The notes: generated from the sequence alone by a model not told the origin. Positions 9,246 to 17,015 are shown, counted from the stretch's first letter. The stretch: DNA of 50,260 nt from Caenispirillum bisanense (GCA_945877815.1 CAMDWJ010000029.1:1-50260), one strand, 5' to 3'. Made by a program: numbers and translations.

Positions 9246-9417
9246 TGTGCATTTCTAGGCATTTCTGGGCATCGCGGCGAAAAAGCCAATGATTTCAATC
9301 ATCGGCGCAGGGACCCTGTGTGCATGATCTTCGCATCGTCTAGGCATGATCTAGGCATTTTGTGTGCATGATCTTCGCATTTGCTGTGCATCGAGTGTGC
9401 ATTTCCGGGCATCCGGC
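9246..9417. repeat. Helically phased GCAT repeat array (10-bp and 11-bp blocks)
   Basis: Block A (9246-9275) holds three 10-bp units: TGTGCATTTC, TAGGCATTTC, TGGGCATCGC. Block B (9319-9417) has GCAT at 9322, 9333, 9344, 9355, 9366, 9377, 9388, 9399 and 9409, so seven steps of exactly 11 bp and one of 10 bp. Block B units include TGTGCATGATC (twice), TTCGCATCGTC, TAGGCATGATC, TAGGCATTTTG, TTCGCATTTGC, TGTGCATCGAG and TGTGCATTTCC. A 20-nt word is repeated exactly at 9317-9336 and 9361-9380. The last GCAT of block A and the first of block B are 53 bp apart, close to five helical turns. No protein frame fits an 11-bp period. Everything outside GCAT and the leading T has diverged. It may be a cooperative protein-binding array or an old minisatellite. 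Confidence 0.85.
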
Positions 9418-9612
9418 CCCGCTTGAACCCCGATGACGCAAGTCGGCGGGCTCACGCCTCAATGAGGCGCCGCGCCTAGCAAAATTCGTGAACGGGATCG
9501 TGCGAACAGCCTAGCCGATTAGGCCGGGCCAAGTCAAGAATTTAATTCTAATTAATCGACGATATATTATAATAGCGCGAAGGCCGCGCGGGCCGGATAG
9601 TAGAAGCCAGCT
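9418..9612. other. Non-coding stretch with short hairpins and an AT-rich block
   Basis: No gene is visible in 9200-9612. After the GCAT array come small inverted repeats (GCCTCAATGAGGC near 9455-9470; GCCTAGCCGATTAGGC near 9510-9525) and then an AT-rich block (9536-9575) with the perfect palindrome GAATTTAATTC and TATAAT hexamers on both strands (plus 9568-9573, minus 9571-9566). No convincing -35 box lies at the right distance from either. A GC hairpin (GGCCGCGCGGGCC, about 9582-9594) lies just downstream of the small minus-strand ORF. The region may hold a promoter or a structured RNA, but neither can be demonstrated from sequence. Confidence 0.4.
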
Positions 9613-9747
9613 CTATTTGGAGAAGAGTTTCCGCAGGAACGACATGACCGGTCCCGGTGGGTTCTCAGCGAGGATCTGCGCCGGGGTTCTTTCCACATAT
9701 TTATCGCCGAGACAGAGCTTGCGGTCCGCTTCGCTGAGTGCAGCCAT
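9613..9747 (-). CDS. Small 44-residue protein, unknown function
   Basis: A short ORF encoding 44 residues, starting MAALSEADRKLCLGDKYVER and ending MSFLRKLFSK. It has a good ribosome site, AGGAG seven bases before the ATG. The residues are balanced in composition, unlike the Arg/Pro-rich shadow frames of GC-rich DNA. The middle part (TPAQILAENPPGP) is followed by a short, basic, possibly amphipathic C-terminal helix. There is no signal peptide or membrane segment. I do not recognise a family. It lies 140 bp downstream of the DUF892 gene on the same strand, so it may share its transcript. It also neighbours the GCAT array. Chance occurrence cannot be excluded at this length. Confidence 0.5.
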   Translation of the reverse strand: MAALSEADRKLCLGDKYVERTPAQILAENPPGPVMSFLRKLFSK

Positions 9748-9887
9748 TTATCGTCTCCTGGGGGAGCCCATGAAGTTTGCGCTGCTTGTCGGCGCTCCCG
9801 TGCCTGAGGAAGCTAAGGCGCATTCCGGCGCGCGCGCAAGGAATTGATGGCGGAGTTAGCCCAGACCGATCGTTGAAACGCCGACGC

Positions 9888-10436
9888 CTAACCGATACCG
9901 GCGCGCTTCGCACTATTCGCCAATCCGTCGCGCGCGGCGTGCGGATTAATCTCGCCTTCGGCCATGTCGGTCATTTCCTCGATGGCCTCGCTTTTCTCGT
10001 CGAGGCTGCGGCGCAGCATCAGAGCGATCTCGCGTTCGCCCAGAGTTTCGGCGTAGCCGACGAGGCTGCCATAGCCGGCATCGCCGTAATGCGAGAGTTT
10101 CTGGATCGCGGCCAGCAACACCGCATCGCGCAATGGGCCGGCCGCGCCTCTGTCGGCGCCGGTCAGCGCGGCCTCCAACAGGCACGTCATTCCATCGGAG
10201 CGTTTCTCGGACGGCTCGACCTTGAGGATCGCAAAGGCCTTCTCCAGGCGCTCGATCCGTTCCTGCGTATATTCGACACCTTCCTCGCACAAGCGCTTGA
10301 GGGACTGGGTGCGCACCGCGCGGGCCAAGGCGGGCCAGGTCGTCAGCAAAAGGCGGTCCGAGCCGAGCGCATCGGCCAATTCCGCAATCAAGATGTCGCG
10401 GAGATTCATATGAGGCGTCGGGTTTGAATGGGGCAT
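9888..10436 (-). CDS. DUF892 (YciE/YciF ferritin-like) protein with altered metal ligands
   Basis: A 182-residue helical protein of the DUF892 family, whose members (YciE, YciF) are four-helix ferritin-like proteins linked to stress responses. Recognisable segments are MNLRDILIAELADAL, the VEYTQERIERLEKAF helix, and AAIQKLSHYGDAGYGSL. In the family as I remember it the last motif reads roughly QKVEHYEIAxYGTL, with both glutamates and the histidine bound to iron. Here the glutamates are Ser and Gly, and the early Glu and the His of the second helix appear as Asp and Gln. The fold is kept but ferroxidase activity is doubtful. Translation may start at the ATG of MPHSNP (10436) or at MNLRDI, nine codons later; neither has a clear ribosome site. 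Confidence 0.8.
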   Translation of the reverse strand: MPHSNPTPHMNLRDILIAELADALGSDRLLLTTWPALARAVRTQSLKRLCEEGVEYTQERIERLEKAFAILKVEPSEKRSDGMTCLLEAALTGADRGAAGPLRDAVLLAAIQKLSHYGDAGYGSLVGYAETLGEREIALMLRRSLDEKSEAIEEMTDMAEGEINPHAARDGLANSAKRAGIG

Positions 10437-10519
10437 GCAAATCCAACCGCCGGTCGCCGCGAAGGCTCCCTCTTCACGCGAATTTCATGAAAGCCCGTTA
10501 TCGGACGCGGGTTCGTCGG

Positions 10520-11654
10520 TTATTCCAGATCCGCGCCGGCACTCGGCGTGCTCGTCCCCTCGATGCGCGCCGCAAGGGCAGCCGCCATGAAATCGTCGAG
10601 ATCGCCATCGAGCACGCCTTGGGTGTTCGAGGTTTCGACCCCCGTGCGCAGATCCTTGACCATCTGATAGGGCTGCAGGACGTAGGATCGGATCTGGTGG
10701 CCCCAGCCGATGTCGCTTTTGCTCGCATGCGCCGCGTTGGCCGCTTCCTCGCGGCGCTGCAATTCGGCTTCGTAAAGGCGCGCGCGCAGCATGTCCCACG
10801 CCATGGCGCGGTTACGGTGCTGCGAGCGGTCGGTCTGGCACTGCACGACGATATTGGTCGGGATGTGCGTCAGGCGGATCGCGGAATCGGTTTTGTTGAC
10901 GTGCTGGCCGCCCGCACCGGACGCGCGGTAGGTATCCACCCGCACGTCCTTCTCCTCGATCTTCACTTCGATATTGTCGTCGACCACCGGATAGACCCAG
11001 ACCGAGGCGAAGCTGGTATGGCGGCGCGCGTTGGAATCGAAGGGCGAGATGCGCACCAGGCGGTGCACGCCGCTTTCGGTCTTGAGCCAGCCGTAGGATT
11101 CGGTGCCCAGCACGCGGAAGGTGCACGATTTGATGCCGGCCTCCTCGCCGCCGCTTTCCTCCATGTATTCGACCTTGTAGCCGCGCCGCTCGGCCCAGCG
11201 CGCATACATGCGCTGCAAAATCTCGGCCCAGTCCTGCGCCTCGGTGCCGCCGGCGCCGGCATGGATTTCGACGTAGCAGTCGTTGGCATCGGCTTCGCCG
11301 GACAGCAAGGCCTGGACGCGCGCGCGATCGGTGCGCAGCGACAAATCGCGCAAGGCCTGCTCGCTTTCCGCGACGACGGCAGCGTCGCCTTCGGCTTCGC
11401 CAAGCTCGATCAGCTCGATCGCTTCGGTGAGTTCGCCCGCGATGCCGTCCACCGACTTGATGCCTGACTCAAGCCGGTTGCGCTCGCGCATCACCGCTTG
11501 CGCCTGCGAGGGATTGCTCCAGAGCGAAGGGTCTTCGGCGCGTGCGTTCAGCTCGGCCAGACGTCGGACGGCGGCATCGTAGTCAAAGACGCCTCCTCAG
11601 CAGTTCGATCGACTGCTTGACGGATTCGGAGAGGGTTTCGATTTCTGCGCGCAT
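10520..11654 (-). CDS. prfB: Peptide chain release factor 2, with programmed +1 frameshift
   Basis: RF2 ends translation at UGA and UAA. The large frame ([18 protein letters not shown] with the SPF stop-recognition tripeptide; [11 protein letters not shown] with the GGQ that hydrolyses peptidyl-tRNA) opens well upstream of its first ATG. The real start is the ATG at 11654: 23 codons ([14 protein letters not shown]...ELLRRRL) run to an in-frame TGA at 11585-11583. The ribosome then slips +1 on CUU, giving ...[17 protein letters not shown] and continuing to 10520, 377 residues in all. The N-terminal segment is essential to the fold, so an annotation starting at an internal Met is truncated. It is the last gene of a minus-strand run after PBP1A and mazEF. 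Confidence 0.95.
11582..11597 (-). promoter_or_regulatory. RF2 programmed frameshift site
   Basis: Read on the minus strand, AGGAGGCGTCTTTGAC has the three known parts of the prfB autoregulatory site: a Shine-Dalgarno-like AGGAGG three bases before the slippery CTT, the in-frame TGA, and a following C that weakens termination. When RF2 is scarce the ribosome pauses at UGA and shifts +1 into the main frame. The layout matches the E. coli site and here even has a full consensus Shine-Dalgarno. Confidence 0.95.
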
Positions 11655-11714
11655 GGCAGGGGATTTAAGGGTTTTGGACAGAAGGTTCAAGGATGGCGAT
11701 TCAAGAATGACAGT

Positions 11715-12038
11715 TCAAGCCAGGCCAAGAAAAACCAGCATCGCCCGATCGAGACGCACCAAGTCCGTGTCGTCGAGCCGCCCGATCCTGGCACCCAACC
11801 GTTCCTTGGATACCGTCGTCAGCTTGTCGACCATCAAACGCGACGGAACATTCAATCCGTTGCGGGCGTTCGGCGTGACCGGCAGGCGGAACAGCGGCGC
11901 CTCGGTTTCGTCAGACGTGAAGACGCATACGGTGACTGAGGCCGTGGCGTCAAAACGATCATCTTGTACGATCACCGCGGGGCGCGGTTTGCCGGCATAC
12001 CCCGCGCCGGAAACGGTCCAGATTTCCCCGCGCGTCAT
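11715..12038 (-). CDS. mazF: MazF/PemK-type mRNA interferase toxin
   Basis: A 107-residue toxin of the MazF/PemK/CcdB fold. The N-terminal RGEIWTVSGAG and KPRPAVIVQDD, the VCVFTSDETEAP strand with its conserved Ser/Thr, and the C-terminal VDKLTTVSKERLGARIG are all family signatures. MazF proteins cut single-stranded RNA at short motifs; the cleavage motif here cannot be predicted. Its ATG overlaps the antitoxin stop by 4 nt (ATGA), which couples translation and fits a type II pair. It lies 60 bp upstream of prfB, within a stretch that otherwise joins PBP1A to prfB in relatives. Confidence 0.9.
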   Translation of the reverse strand: MTRGEIWTVSGAGYAGKPRPAVIVQDDRFDATASVTVCVFTSDETEAPLFRLPVTPNARNGLNVPSRLMVDKLTTVSKERLGARIGRLDDTDLVRLDRAMLVFLGLA

Positions 12039-12268
12039 GCTTCGTCCAGATCACCGATCCCGTCGATGAAAGCCTGATCCTCGCGCTCGTGCCGACTGGT
12101 GGCCACGGCCACCGACTGACGATGCGCCTCGAACCGGAAGGCGGGCGTCCGCGTGTCTGGCACCCAAATCTGAATGGGCCGCAAGCCGCGCGCACGCATA
12201 CGTTCGCGTGACGCCTGGACCTTGGCTCGCGTTTCACGCTTACGCTTAGTGCTATCGGTCTGTGTCAT
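12035..12268 (-). CDS. mazE: MazE-like antitoxin (DUF3018 type)
   Basis: A 77-residue antitoxin starting MTQTDSTKRKRETRAKVQAS. The middle GLRPIQIWVPDTRTPAFRFE is the hallmark of the DUF3018 antitoxin family found next to MazF in proteobacteria. The basic N-terminus should bind DNA and repress its own promoter, and the acidic C-terminus (AFIDGIGDLDEA) should wrap the toxin. An in-frame start exists upstream at 12400 but would translate the REP-like repeat (CFDKLRMRG), so the ATG at 12268 is chosen. It overlaps mazF by 4 nt. Confidence 0.88.
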   Translation of the reverse strand: MTQTDSTKRKRETRAKVQASRERMRARGLRPIQIWVPDTRTPAFRFEAHRQSVAVATSRHEREDQAFIDGIGDLDEA

Positions 12269-12347
12269 AGCGCCCGCTCTTCGGTTACATGTAACGTAGT
12301 TCGTTGAGGCGCTCGGCGCAAGAAAATCCGGACCAAGTTCAATACCC

Positions 12348-12414
12348 CTCATCCTGAGCTTGTCGAAGCATGGGGGTGCCGCCGGCCCATCCTTCGACAA
12401 ACTCAGGATGAGGC
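12348..12414. repeat. REP-like palindromic element, copy 2
   Basis: Arms 12348-12374 (core TCATCCTGAGCTTGTCGAAG) and 12388-12414 (core CTTCGACAAACTCAGGATGA) face each other across about 13 bp and can form a 27-bp near-perfect stem. Same family as 7210-7279 and 15636-15697. It lies upstream of mazE, between mazE and the decayed membrane-protein gene. Confidence 0.85.
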
Positions 12415-12462
12415 GCCACCAGCCGCCACCGTCGTCATTGCGACAAGCGTGTTGAGATTTAT

Positions 12463-12950
12463 CTACAGAGAGATATTAGGGCCACGGCGAACGCCGGTAC
12501 GTCGGCAAAACCCATCGCAGTAACCCCAACTCACAAACATTCCTATTAGCGCAAATGGAAACACCATTAGAAGATACGCTGGCGTCCCGAACAATGCGGC
12601 CGCTATAAACATTCGCGAGCCAGCGTCCATTGCGACAGCTGCGGAGGCCAACCCCCAAAATGCCATACCGACAACCATCACGACGGCCACGCCCATATCC
12701 ACCGAGCACGTCGAGCTGTAACCATTCCACGCGCGCCAATCGACCACCCAATCGAAGCAAATAAGAAAGTTAGAAAGCCGAAGAATCCTGCGGCGAATAA
12801 TGCTCCACCTACCGATCCAAAACCGAAGACGGAACCGCATATCGCGGCAATGGTAGCCGCTTAGAAACCATAGCCTAAAGCTTCTTGCTTGGACCGGCCG
12901 GAAGAAGCGTCGTCAGGCATCGGAAAAATTGTCGCAGAGTCCTCGCTCAT
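12463..12950 (-). pseudogene. Decayed small membrane-protein gene
   Basis: Reading from an ATG at 12950, 29 codons (MSEDSATIFPMPDDASSGRS...) end at TAA (12863-12861). The same frame then continues as a hydrophobic segment (AATIAAICGSVFGFGSVGGA, then FFGFLTFLFASIGWSIG) to a TGA at 12680-12678. The remaining hydrophobic sequence (VVMVVGMAFWGLASAAVAM, then MFIAAALFGTPAYLLMVF) lies in another frame that ends at 12463. One nonsense mutation and one frameshift would explain this if it was once a single protein of about 160 residues with three or four membrane segments. The G+C content is visibly lower than in neighbouring genes (about 50 % by eye), suggesting acquired DNA. I do not recognise the family. 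Alternatively it is two unrelated short ORFs. Confidence 0.5.
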
Positions 12951-13001
12951 GCGGTCAATATACAACGAATGGGCTTCAGGAGAATTCAGCGAATCGTATA
13001 G

Positions 13002-15443
13002 TTAATACAGCCCGCCGGTCCCCGTCGTCGCCGGCGCCCCGGCTGAAGGCGCCACAGCGGCGGAGCCTTCGCCGTAACCTTCAAGCACGGGCGAACGCTC
13101 GCTTGGCACCGTATCGGGCTTGAAGGCTTCGAGGATCACGTTGCGCTCGCCGGGGCGCGCCGGCACACCAGTCTCGGCATTGACGCGCACGAGGCGGATG
13201 CCGGGCGGCACGCGGAAGGCGACGGCCGGCTTGTCCTTAAGCGCCGCGCGCATGAATTCGCGGAACACCGGGGCGGCGACGGACGCACCCTGCTCCTCGG
13301 GCCCCAAGGAGCGCGGCTGATCGAACCCGACAAATACGCCGACGGCCAAGTCGGCGGAAAAGCCGACAAACCAGGTATCGATTTCGTCGTTGGTGGTGCC
13401 AGTTTTGCCGGCGATCGGCTTGCCGACCTGTTTGATGGTCACGCCGGTGCCGCGCTGCACCACACCTTCGAGCATCGAGACCATCTGATAGGCACTAGCC
13501 GCATCGGTGACCTGTTTGCGGTCGTCCGGCAGGCTCGGCACCGGCTGCTTGGTCCAGAATGGAACCTCGCAGGTGGCGCAGACGCGGGTGTCGTGACGGA
13601 AGGTCGTCTTGCCGTGGCGGTCCTGGATTCGATCGATCAAGGTCGGATGGATTTCCTTGCCGCCATTGACGAAGGCGGCATAGCCGGTCGTGAGCTTCAG
13701 CAGCGTCGTTTCGGCCGCGCCCAGCGACATCGACAGAACCTGCGGCAGCTTGTCGACCACGCCGAAGCGGTGCGCCGTATCTGCGATCTTGTCCATGCCC
13801 ACCGTCTGGGCGAGCCGCACCGTCATCAGGTTGCGCGATTTCTCGAGCCCGAGCCGCATGGTCGACGGCCCGTAGAAGGTGTTGGAATAGTTGCTCGGCC
13901 GCCATTTGGGCAGTCCCGGCCCTTGGTCCATGACGAAGGGCGCATCGAGGATGATGGTGGACGGCGTATAACCACGCTCCAGAGCCGTCATATAAACGAA
14001 GGGCTTGAAGGCGGAGCCGGGCTGACGCTCGGCCTGCGTCACGCGGTTGAACTGGCTGCGTTCGAACGAATAGCCGCCGGCCATGGCGAGAACGCGGCCG
14101 GTATGCGGGTCCATCGCAACGAGCGAACCCTCGATCGTGGGTATCTGGCGCAGGCCAAAGGTCGGCTTGGCGTAGTCGTTGCCGTTGGCATCCTTGAGGA
14201 CGCGTTCGACCGCGACGACATCGCCGACGGCGAGAACCTCAGACGGGCTTTTCACTGCGGGGCCGCGCTTTTCGCCTTCGAGCCATTTGCGCGCCCAAGT
14301 GAGTTCGCTCATCGGGATTGCGCCGGTGTTGCCGTCGGCAATCCCGATCGCGGCATGATCGCCCGCAACGGCGGTCACGATCGCAAGTTTCCAGGGCAAT
14401 AATCCCGCCGGCGGCTTCACGCCGGCCAGCGCCGGCATCCAAGCACCATCGGCGATCTGACGTTTCGCGATCGCGCCGCGCCAGCCGTGGCGGCGGTCAT
14501 AGGTGATCAAACCCTCGCGCAACACGCGGTTCGCGATCTCCTGCAATTTCGGGTCGAGCGTGGTGCGCACATAGAGCCCGCCCTTGTAGAGCTGGTCCTC
14601 GCCGAAACGGCCGGCGAGTTCGCGACGCACTTCCTCGGCGAAATATTCGGCATCGACATAGCGCTGCTCGTCCCGCTCGCGGATAGTGAGTGGCTCGGCC
14701 ACGCTTAAGTCGTATTGCGCTTGGGTGATGATCTCGTCTTCCAGCATGCGGCCGAGCACATAGTCGCGCCGCCCCTTGGCGATCTGAGGGAATCTGACCG
14801 GATGATAATTGTTGGGCGCTTTCGGCAAGGCCGCGAGATAGGCCGCCTCGCCGACCGTGAGCTGATCCATCGACTTGTTGAAATAATTGTAGGCCGCCGC
14901 CGCCACGCCATAAGAGCCGAAGCCCAGATAAATCTCGTTGAGATAGAGTTCGAGGATGCGGTCCTTGGTCAGCGCGCGTTCGATGCGGAAGGCGAGAATC
15001 GCTTCCTTGATCTTGCGCTCGACGGTGACATCGGATGTGAGCAGGAAATTCTTGGCGACCTGCTGCGTGATGGTCGAGGCGCCCACCGGACGGCGGTCGG
15101 AGGCCAAGTTGCGGACGTTGACGACGAGGGCGCGCGCGATGCCGAGCGGATCGATGCCGGGGTGCATGTAGAAATTCTTGTCCTCGGCCGAGAGGAAAGC
15201 CGAGATCACCATCCGGGGCATCGCACCGATAGGCACGAAAACGCGCTTCTCGGTCGCATATTCGGCGAGCAGGCTGCCATCGCTCGCCTGGACGCGCGTC
15301 ATCACCGGCGGCTCGTAATCGGCGAGCTGGCGGTAATCGGGCAATCCCTGGCCGAATTTGTAAAAGACGTAGACGCCGCCGCCGGCCACACCAAGGCCGA
15401 GCAACACCAGAACGCTCGTGAACAGGACGAAGGTGCGGAGCAT
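13002..15443 (-). CDS. mrcA: Penicillin-binding protein 1A (bifunctional peptidoglycan synthase)
   Basis: 813 residues. A membrane anchor (about 4-27) is followed by the GT51 glycosyltransferase domain, with catalytic Glu87 in SAEDKNFYMHPGID, then GASTITQQVAKN and LELYLNEIYLG. The transpeptidase domain has Ser477 and Lys480 in QPGSAFKPF, a KSRNL motif, and Lys680 in GKTGTTNDEIDTW. The enzyme polymerises lipid II and cross-links the strands in the periplasm. A Pro/Ala/Gly-rich tail ends the protein. The amidase gene lies upstream on the same strand, separated by 260 bp that include a REP-like element. prfB, its usual next gene, is here pushed 1.3 kb away by mazEF and the decayed gene. Confidence 0.95.
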   Translation of the reverse strand: MLRTFVLFTSVLVLLGLGVAGGGVYVFYKFGQGLPDYRQLADYEPPVMTRVQASDGSLLAEYATEKRVFVPIGAMPRMVISAFLSAEDKNFYMHPGIDPLGIARALVVNVRNLASDRRPVGASTITQQVAKNFLLTSDVTVERKIKEAILAFRIERALTKDRILELYLNEIYLGFGSYGVAAAAYNYFNKSMDQLTVGEAAYLAALPKAPNNYHPVRFPQIAKGRRDYVLGRMLEDEIITQAQYDLSVAEPLTIRERDEQRYVDAEYFAEEVRRELAGRFGEDQLYKGGLYVRTTLDPKLQEIANRVLREGLITYDRRHGWRGAIAKRQIADGAWMPALAGVKPPAGLLPWKLAIVTAVAGDHAAIGIADGNTGAIPMSELTWARKWLEGEKRGPAVKSPSEVLAVGDVVAVERVLKDANGNDYAKPTFGLRQIPTIEGSLVAMDPHTGRVLAMAGGYSFERSQFNRVTQAERQPGSAFKPFVYMTALERGYTPSTIILDAPFVMDQGPGLPKWRPSNYSNTFYGPSTMRLGLEKSRNLMTVRLAQTVGMDKIADTAHRFGVVDKLPQVLSMSLGAAETTLLKLTTGYAAFVNGGKEIHPTLIDRIQDRHGKTTFRHDTRVCATCEVPFWTKQPVPSLPDDRKQVTDAASAYQMVSMLEGVVQRGTGVTIKQVGKPIAGKTGTTNDEIDTWFVGFSADLAVGVFVGFDQPRSLGPEEQGASVAAPVFREFMRAALKDKPAVAFRVPPGIRLVRVNAETGVPARPGERNVILEAFKPDTVPSERSPVLEGYGEGSAAVAPSAGAPATTGTGGLY

Positions 15444-15635
15444 GTCTTGATGGGTTCCGTTCGGTCGCGATCCGACAGGTATTTATCCACCGTCAGAAGT
15501 CTATCTCAACCCCACGCAACCGCGCAGGCATCTTGGCTCGTTTTGGTATCAAATGATTGTGACCCCTTTAGGGCGCGGGGCGCGGTGACACAAATCACAC
15601 CAGGGGTTCGGAGGCAAGGGATTCTCCGCACGAAA

Positions 15636-15697
15636 CCTCATCCTGAGCCTGTCGAAGGATGGCGGCGCCCCCATGCTTCGACAGGCTCAGCATGAGG
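15636..15697. repeat. REP-like palindromic element, copy 3
   Basis: Arms 15636-15662 (core TCATCCTGAGCCTGTCGAAG) and 15671-15697 (core CTTCGACAGGCTCAGCATGA) are 27-nt near-perfect inverted repeats with an 8-nt loop. It sits 8 bp past the amidase stop, where it may act as a terminator or mRNA stabiliser between the amidase and PBP1A genes. Confidence 0.85.
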
Positions 15698-15704
15698 AAT
15701 TCAG

Positions 15705-17015
15705 TCAGCCCCGATCGGCGCGCTGGTTGTTGCCGAAAAACCGTGCGACGGCCTGGACCAGGGAGTCCGCCATCCGGGCGCGGTAGGCCGGATCGGTCAG
15801 GGCGCGTTCGTCGAGCGGATTGGACAGGAAGCCCATTTCCAGCAGAACCGACGGTACATCCGGCGCCTTGAGCACCGCGAAGCCGGCGAAACGATGGGCC
15901 TGCGGCAAAACCTGCGAGACATGGCGCAGTTCGCCCACAAGATGCCCCGCGAAACGCGCCGATTCGTTCATCGTCTCGCGTTGCGCGAGATCGATGAGGA
16001 TGTTGGTGACGTTCGGATTTTCGGACGTGAGATCGATGCCTGCGATCAGGTCGGCCTTGTTTTCCTTCTCCGCGAGGTCGGCCGCCTCCTTGTCGGAGGC
16101 TTTTTCCGACAGGGTATAGACCGACAGACCGCGCACGCCCTTGGCGGTCAAGGTATCGGCGTGCAGCGAGATGAACAGATCGGCGTTCTTGGCGCGCGCG
16201 ATGGCGATGCGCTCGCGCAAACGGACAAAGGTGTCGCTCTCGCGGGTCAGATACACGTCGTAGCGCTTGGTCGCCTCCAGCCGGCGCTTGAAATCCTTCG
16301 CGGCCGCGAGGGTGATGTCTTTTTCATAGATTCCAGAGGGCGCCAGCGCGCCTGGATCGGCGCCGCCGTGTCCCGGATCAATGACGATCACGCGGCGCTT
16401 GTTGCGCTCGGGCTTGCGCGCAGGCGCGCCGGGCGGCTGGATGCCGGCCGGGATCGACACTACGGCGGAAGCGGATTTCCCCGCTGCGGGCGGCGGGCTC
16501 GGAGCCAAGGCCGCCTGTTGTTGCGGGGGCGGCGGTGCCGCGCGCGAGGCGGCCAGGAAACTCGCCTGATCGGTCGACATCAGATCGAGCACCAGCCGAT
16601 AGGCCTTCCCTTCCGATGGCGGCATGACATAGGAATTGGCGACGCGCGCCGGCTGCTTGAGATCGAGGACCAGGCGCGAGGCGCCGGGCTGAACCAAGCC
16701 GTATCGTACGGCATCAATGACGCCGCCCTTTTGCGATGCGTCAGAGGGAAAGCGCCACTCGATTTCGGGTAGATCGACAATCAGACGATAGGGATCGGCC
16801 ACGGCGAAAATACTGACTTCGACCTTGCTCGACAGATCGATGACGAGACGGGTCCGGTCGGAATGCACGCCGACGCGCAGATCGGTCGCGGTCGCCATGG
16901 CGGCGGCGTGCGCGTCTGACGGCAGGCAACCGAATCCCGTCAGTGCCGCGACCATCAACGCCACAAAGATTTGCCGAGCCTTCGCTTGCATTCCTGCCCG
17001 TACCGGCCATTTCAC
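15705..17015 (-). CDS. amiC: N-acetylmuramoyl-L-alanine amidase with AMIN domain (AmiC type)
   Basis: 436 residues. A signal peptide (hydrophobic FVALMVAALTGF, ending near SDAHAAAMA) leads to the periplasm. An AMIN domain follows (DLRVGVHSDRTRLVIDL, about residues 44-150), which targets such amidases to septal peptidoglycan. After a Pro/Ala-rich linker comes the Amidase_3 zinc domain: His216 in DPGHGGADPGA, Glu231 in GIYEKDI, His285 in SLHAD and catalytic Glu393 in LLEMGFLSN. It cleaves the amide bond between MurNAc and the stem peptide at cell separation. Met9 is a possible alternative start. It is divergent from rne. Confidence 0.93.
   Translation of the reverse strand: MKWPVRAGMQAKARQIFVALMVAALTGFGCLPSDAHAAAMATATDLRVGVHSDRTRLVIDLSSKVEVSIFAVADPYRLIVDLPEIEWRFPSDASQKGGVIDAVRYGLVQPGASRLVLDLKQPARVANSYVMPPSEGKAYRLVLDLMSTDQASFLAASRAAPPPPQQQAALAPSPPPAAGKSASAVVSIPAGIQPPGAPARKPERNKRRVIVIDPGHGGADPGALAPSGIYEKDITLAAAKDFKRRLEATKRYDVYLTRESDTFVRLRERIAIARAKNADLFISLHADTLTAKGVRGLSVYTLSEKASDKEAADLAEKENKADLIAGIDLTSENPNVTNILIDLAQRETMNESARFAGHLVGELRHVSQVLPQAHRFAGFAVLKAPDVPSVLLEMGFLSNPLDERALTDPAYRARMADSLVQAVARFFGNNQRADRG

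Noticed and set aside
9246-9417. CRISPR array
   Set aside because: Units are 10-11 bp with only a short common core and no spacers; no cas gene is nearby.
9508-9537. Minus-strand promoter (TTGACT, 18 bp, TAGGCT) reading through the GCAT array
   Set aside because: The -10 matches only three of six consensus bases; kept as a possibility but not supportable.
9701-9913. A 70-codon minus-strand ORF overlapping the small 44-residue ORF
   Set aside because: Arg/Ser-rich composition, no ribosome site, and it overlaps the better-supported small ORF and the end of the DUF892 gene.
12269-12400. N-terminal extension of mazE to an upstream start
   Set aside because: The extension would translate a REP-like palindrome and is not part of the DUF3018 fold.
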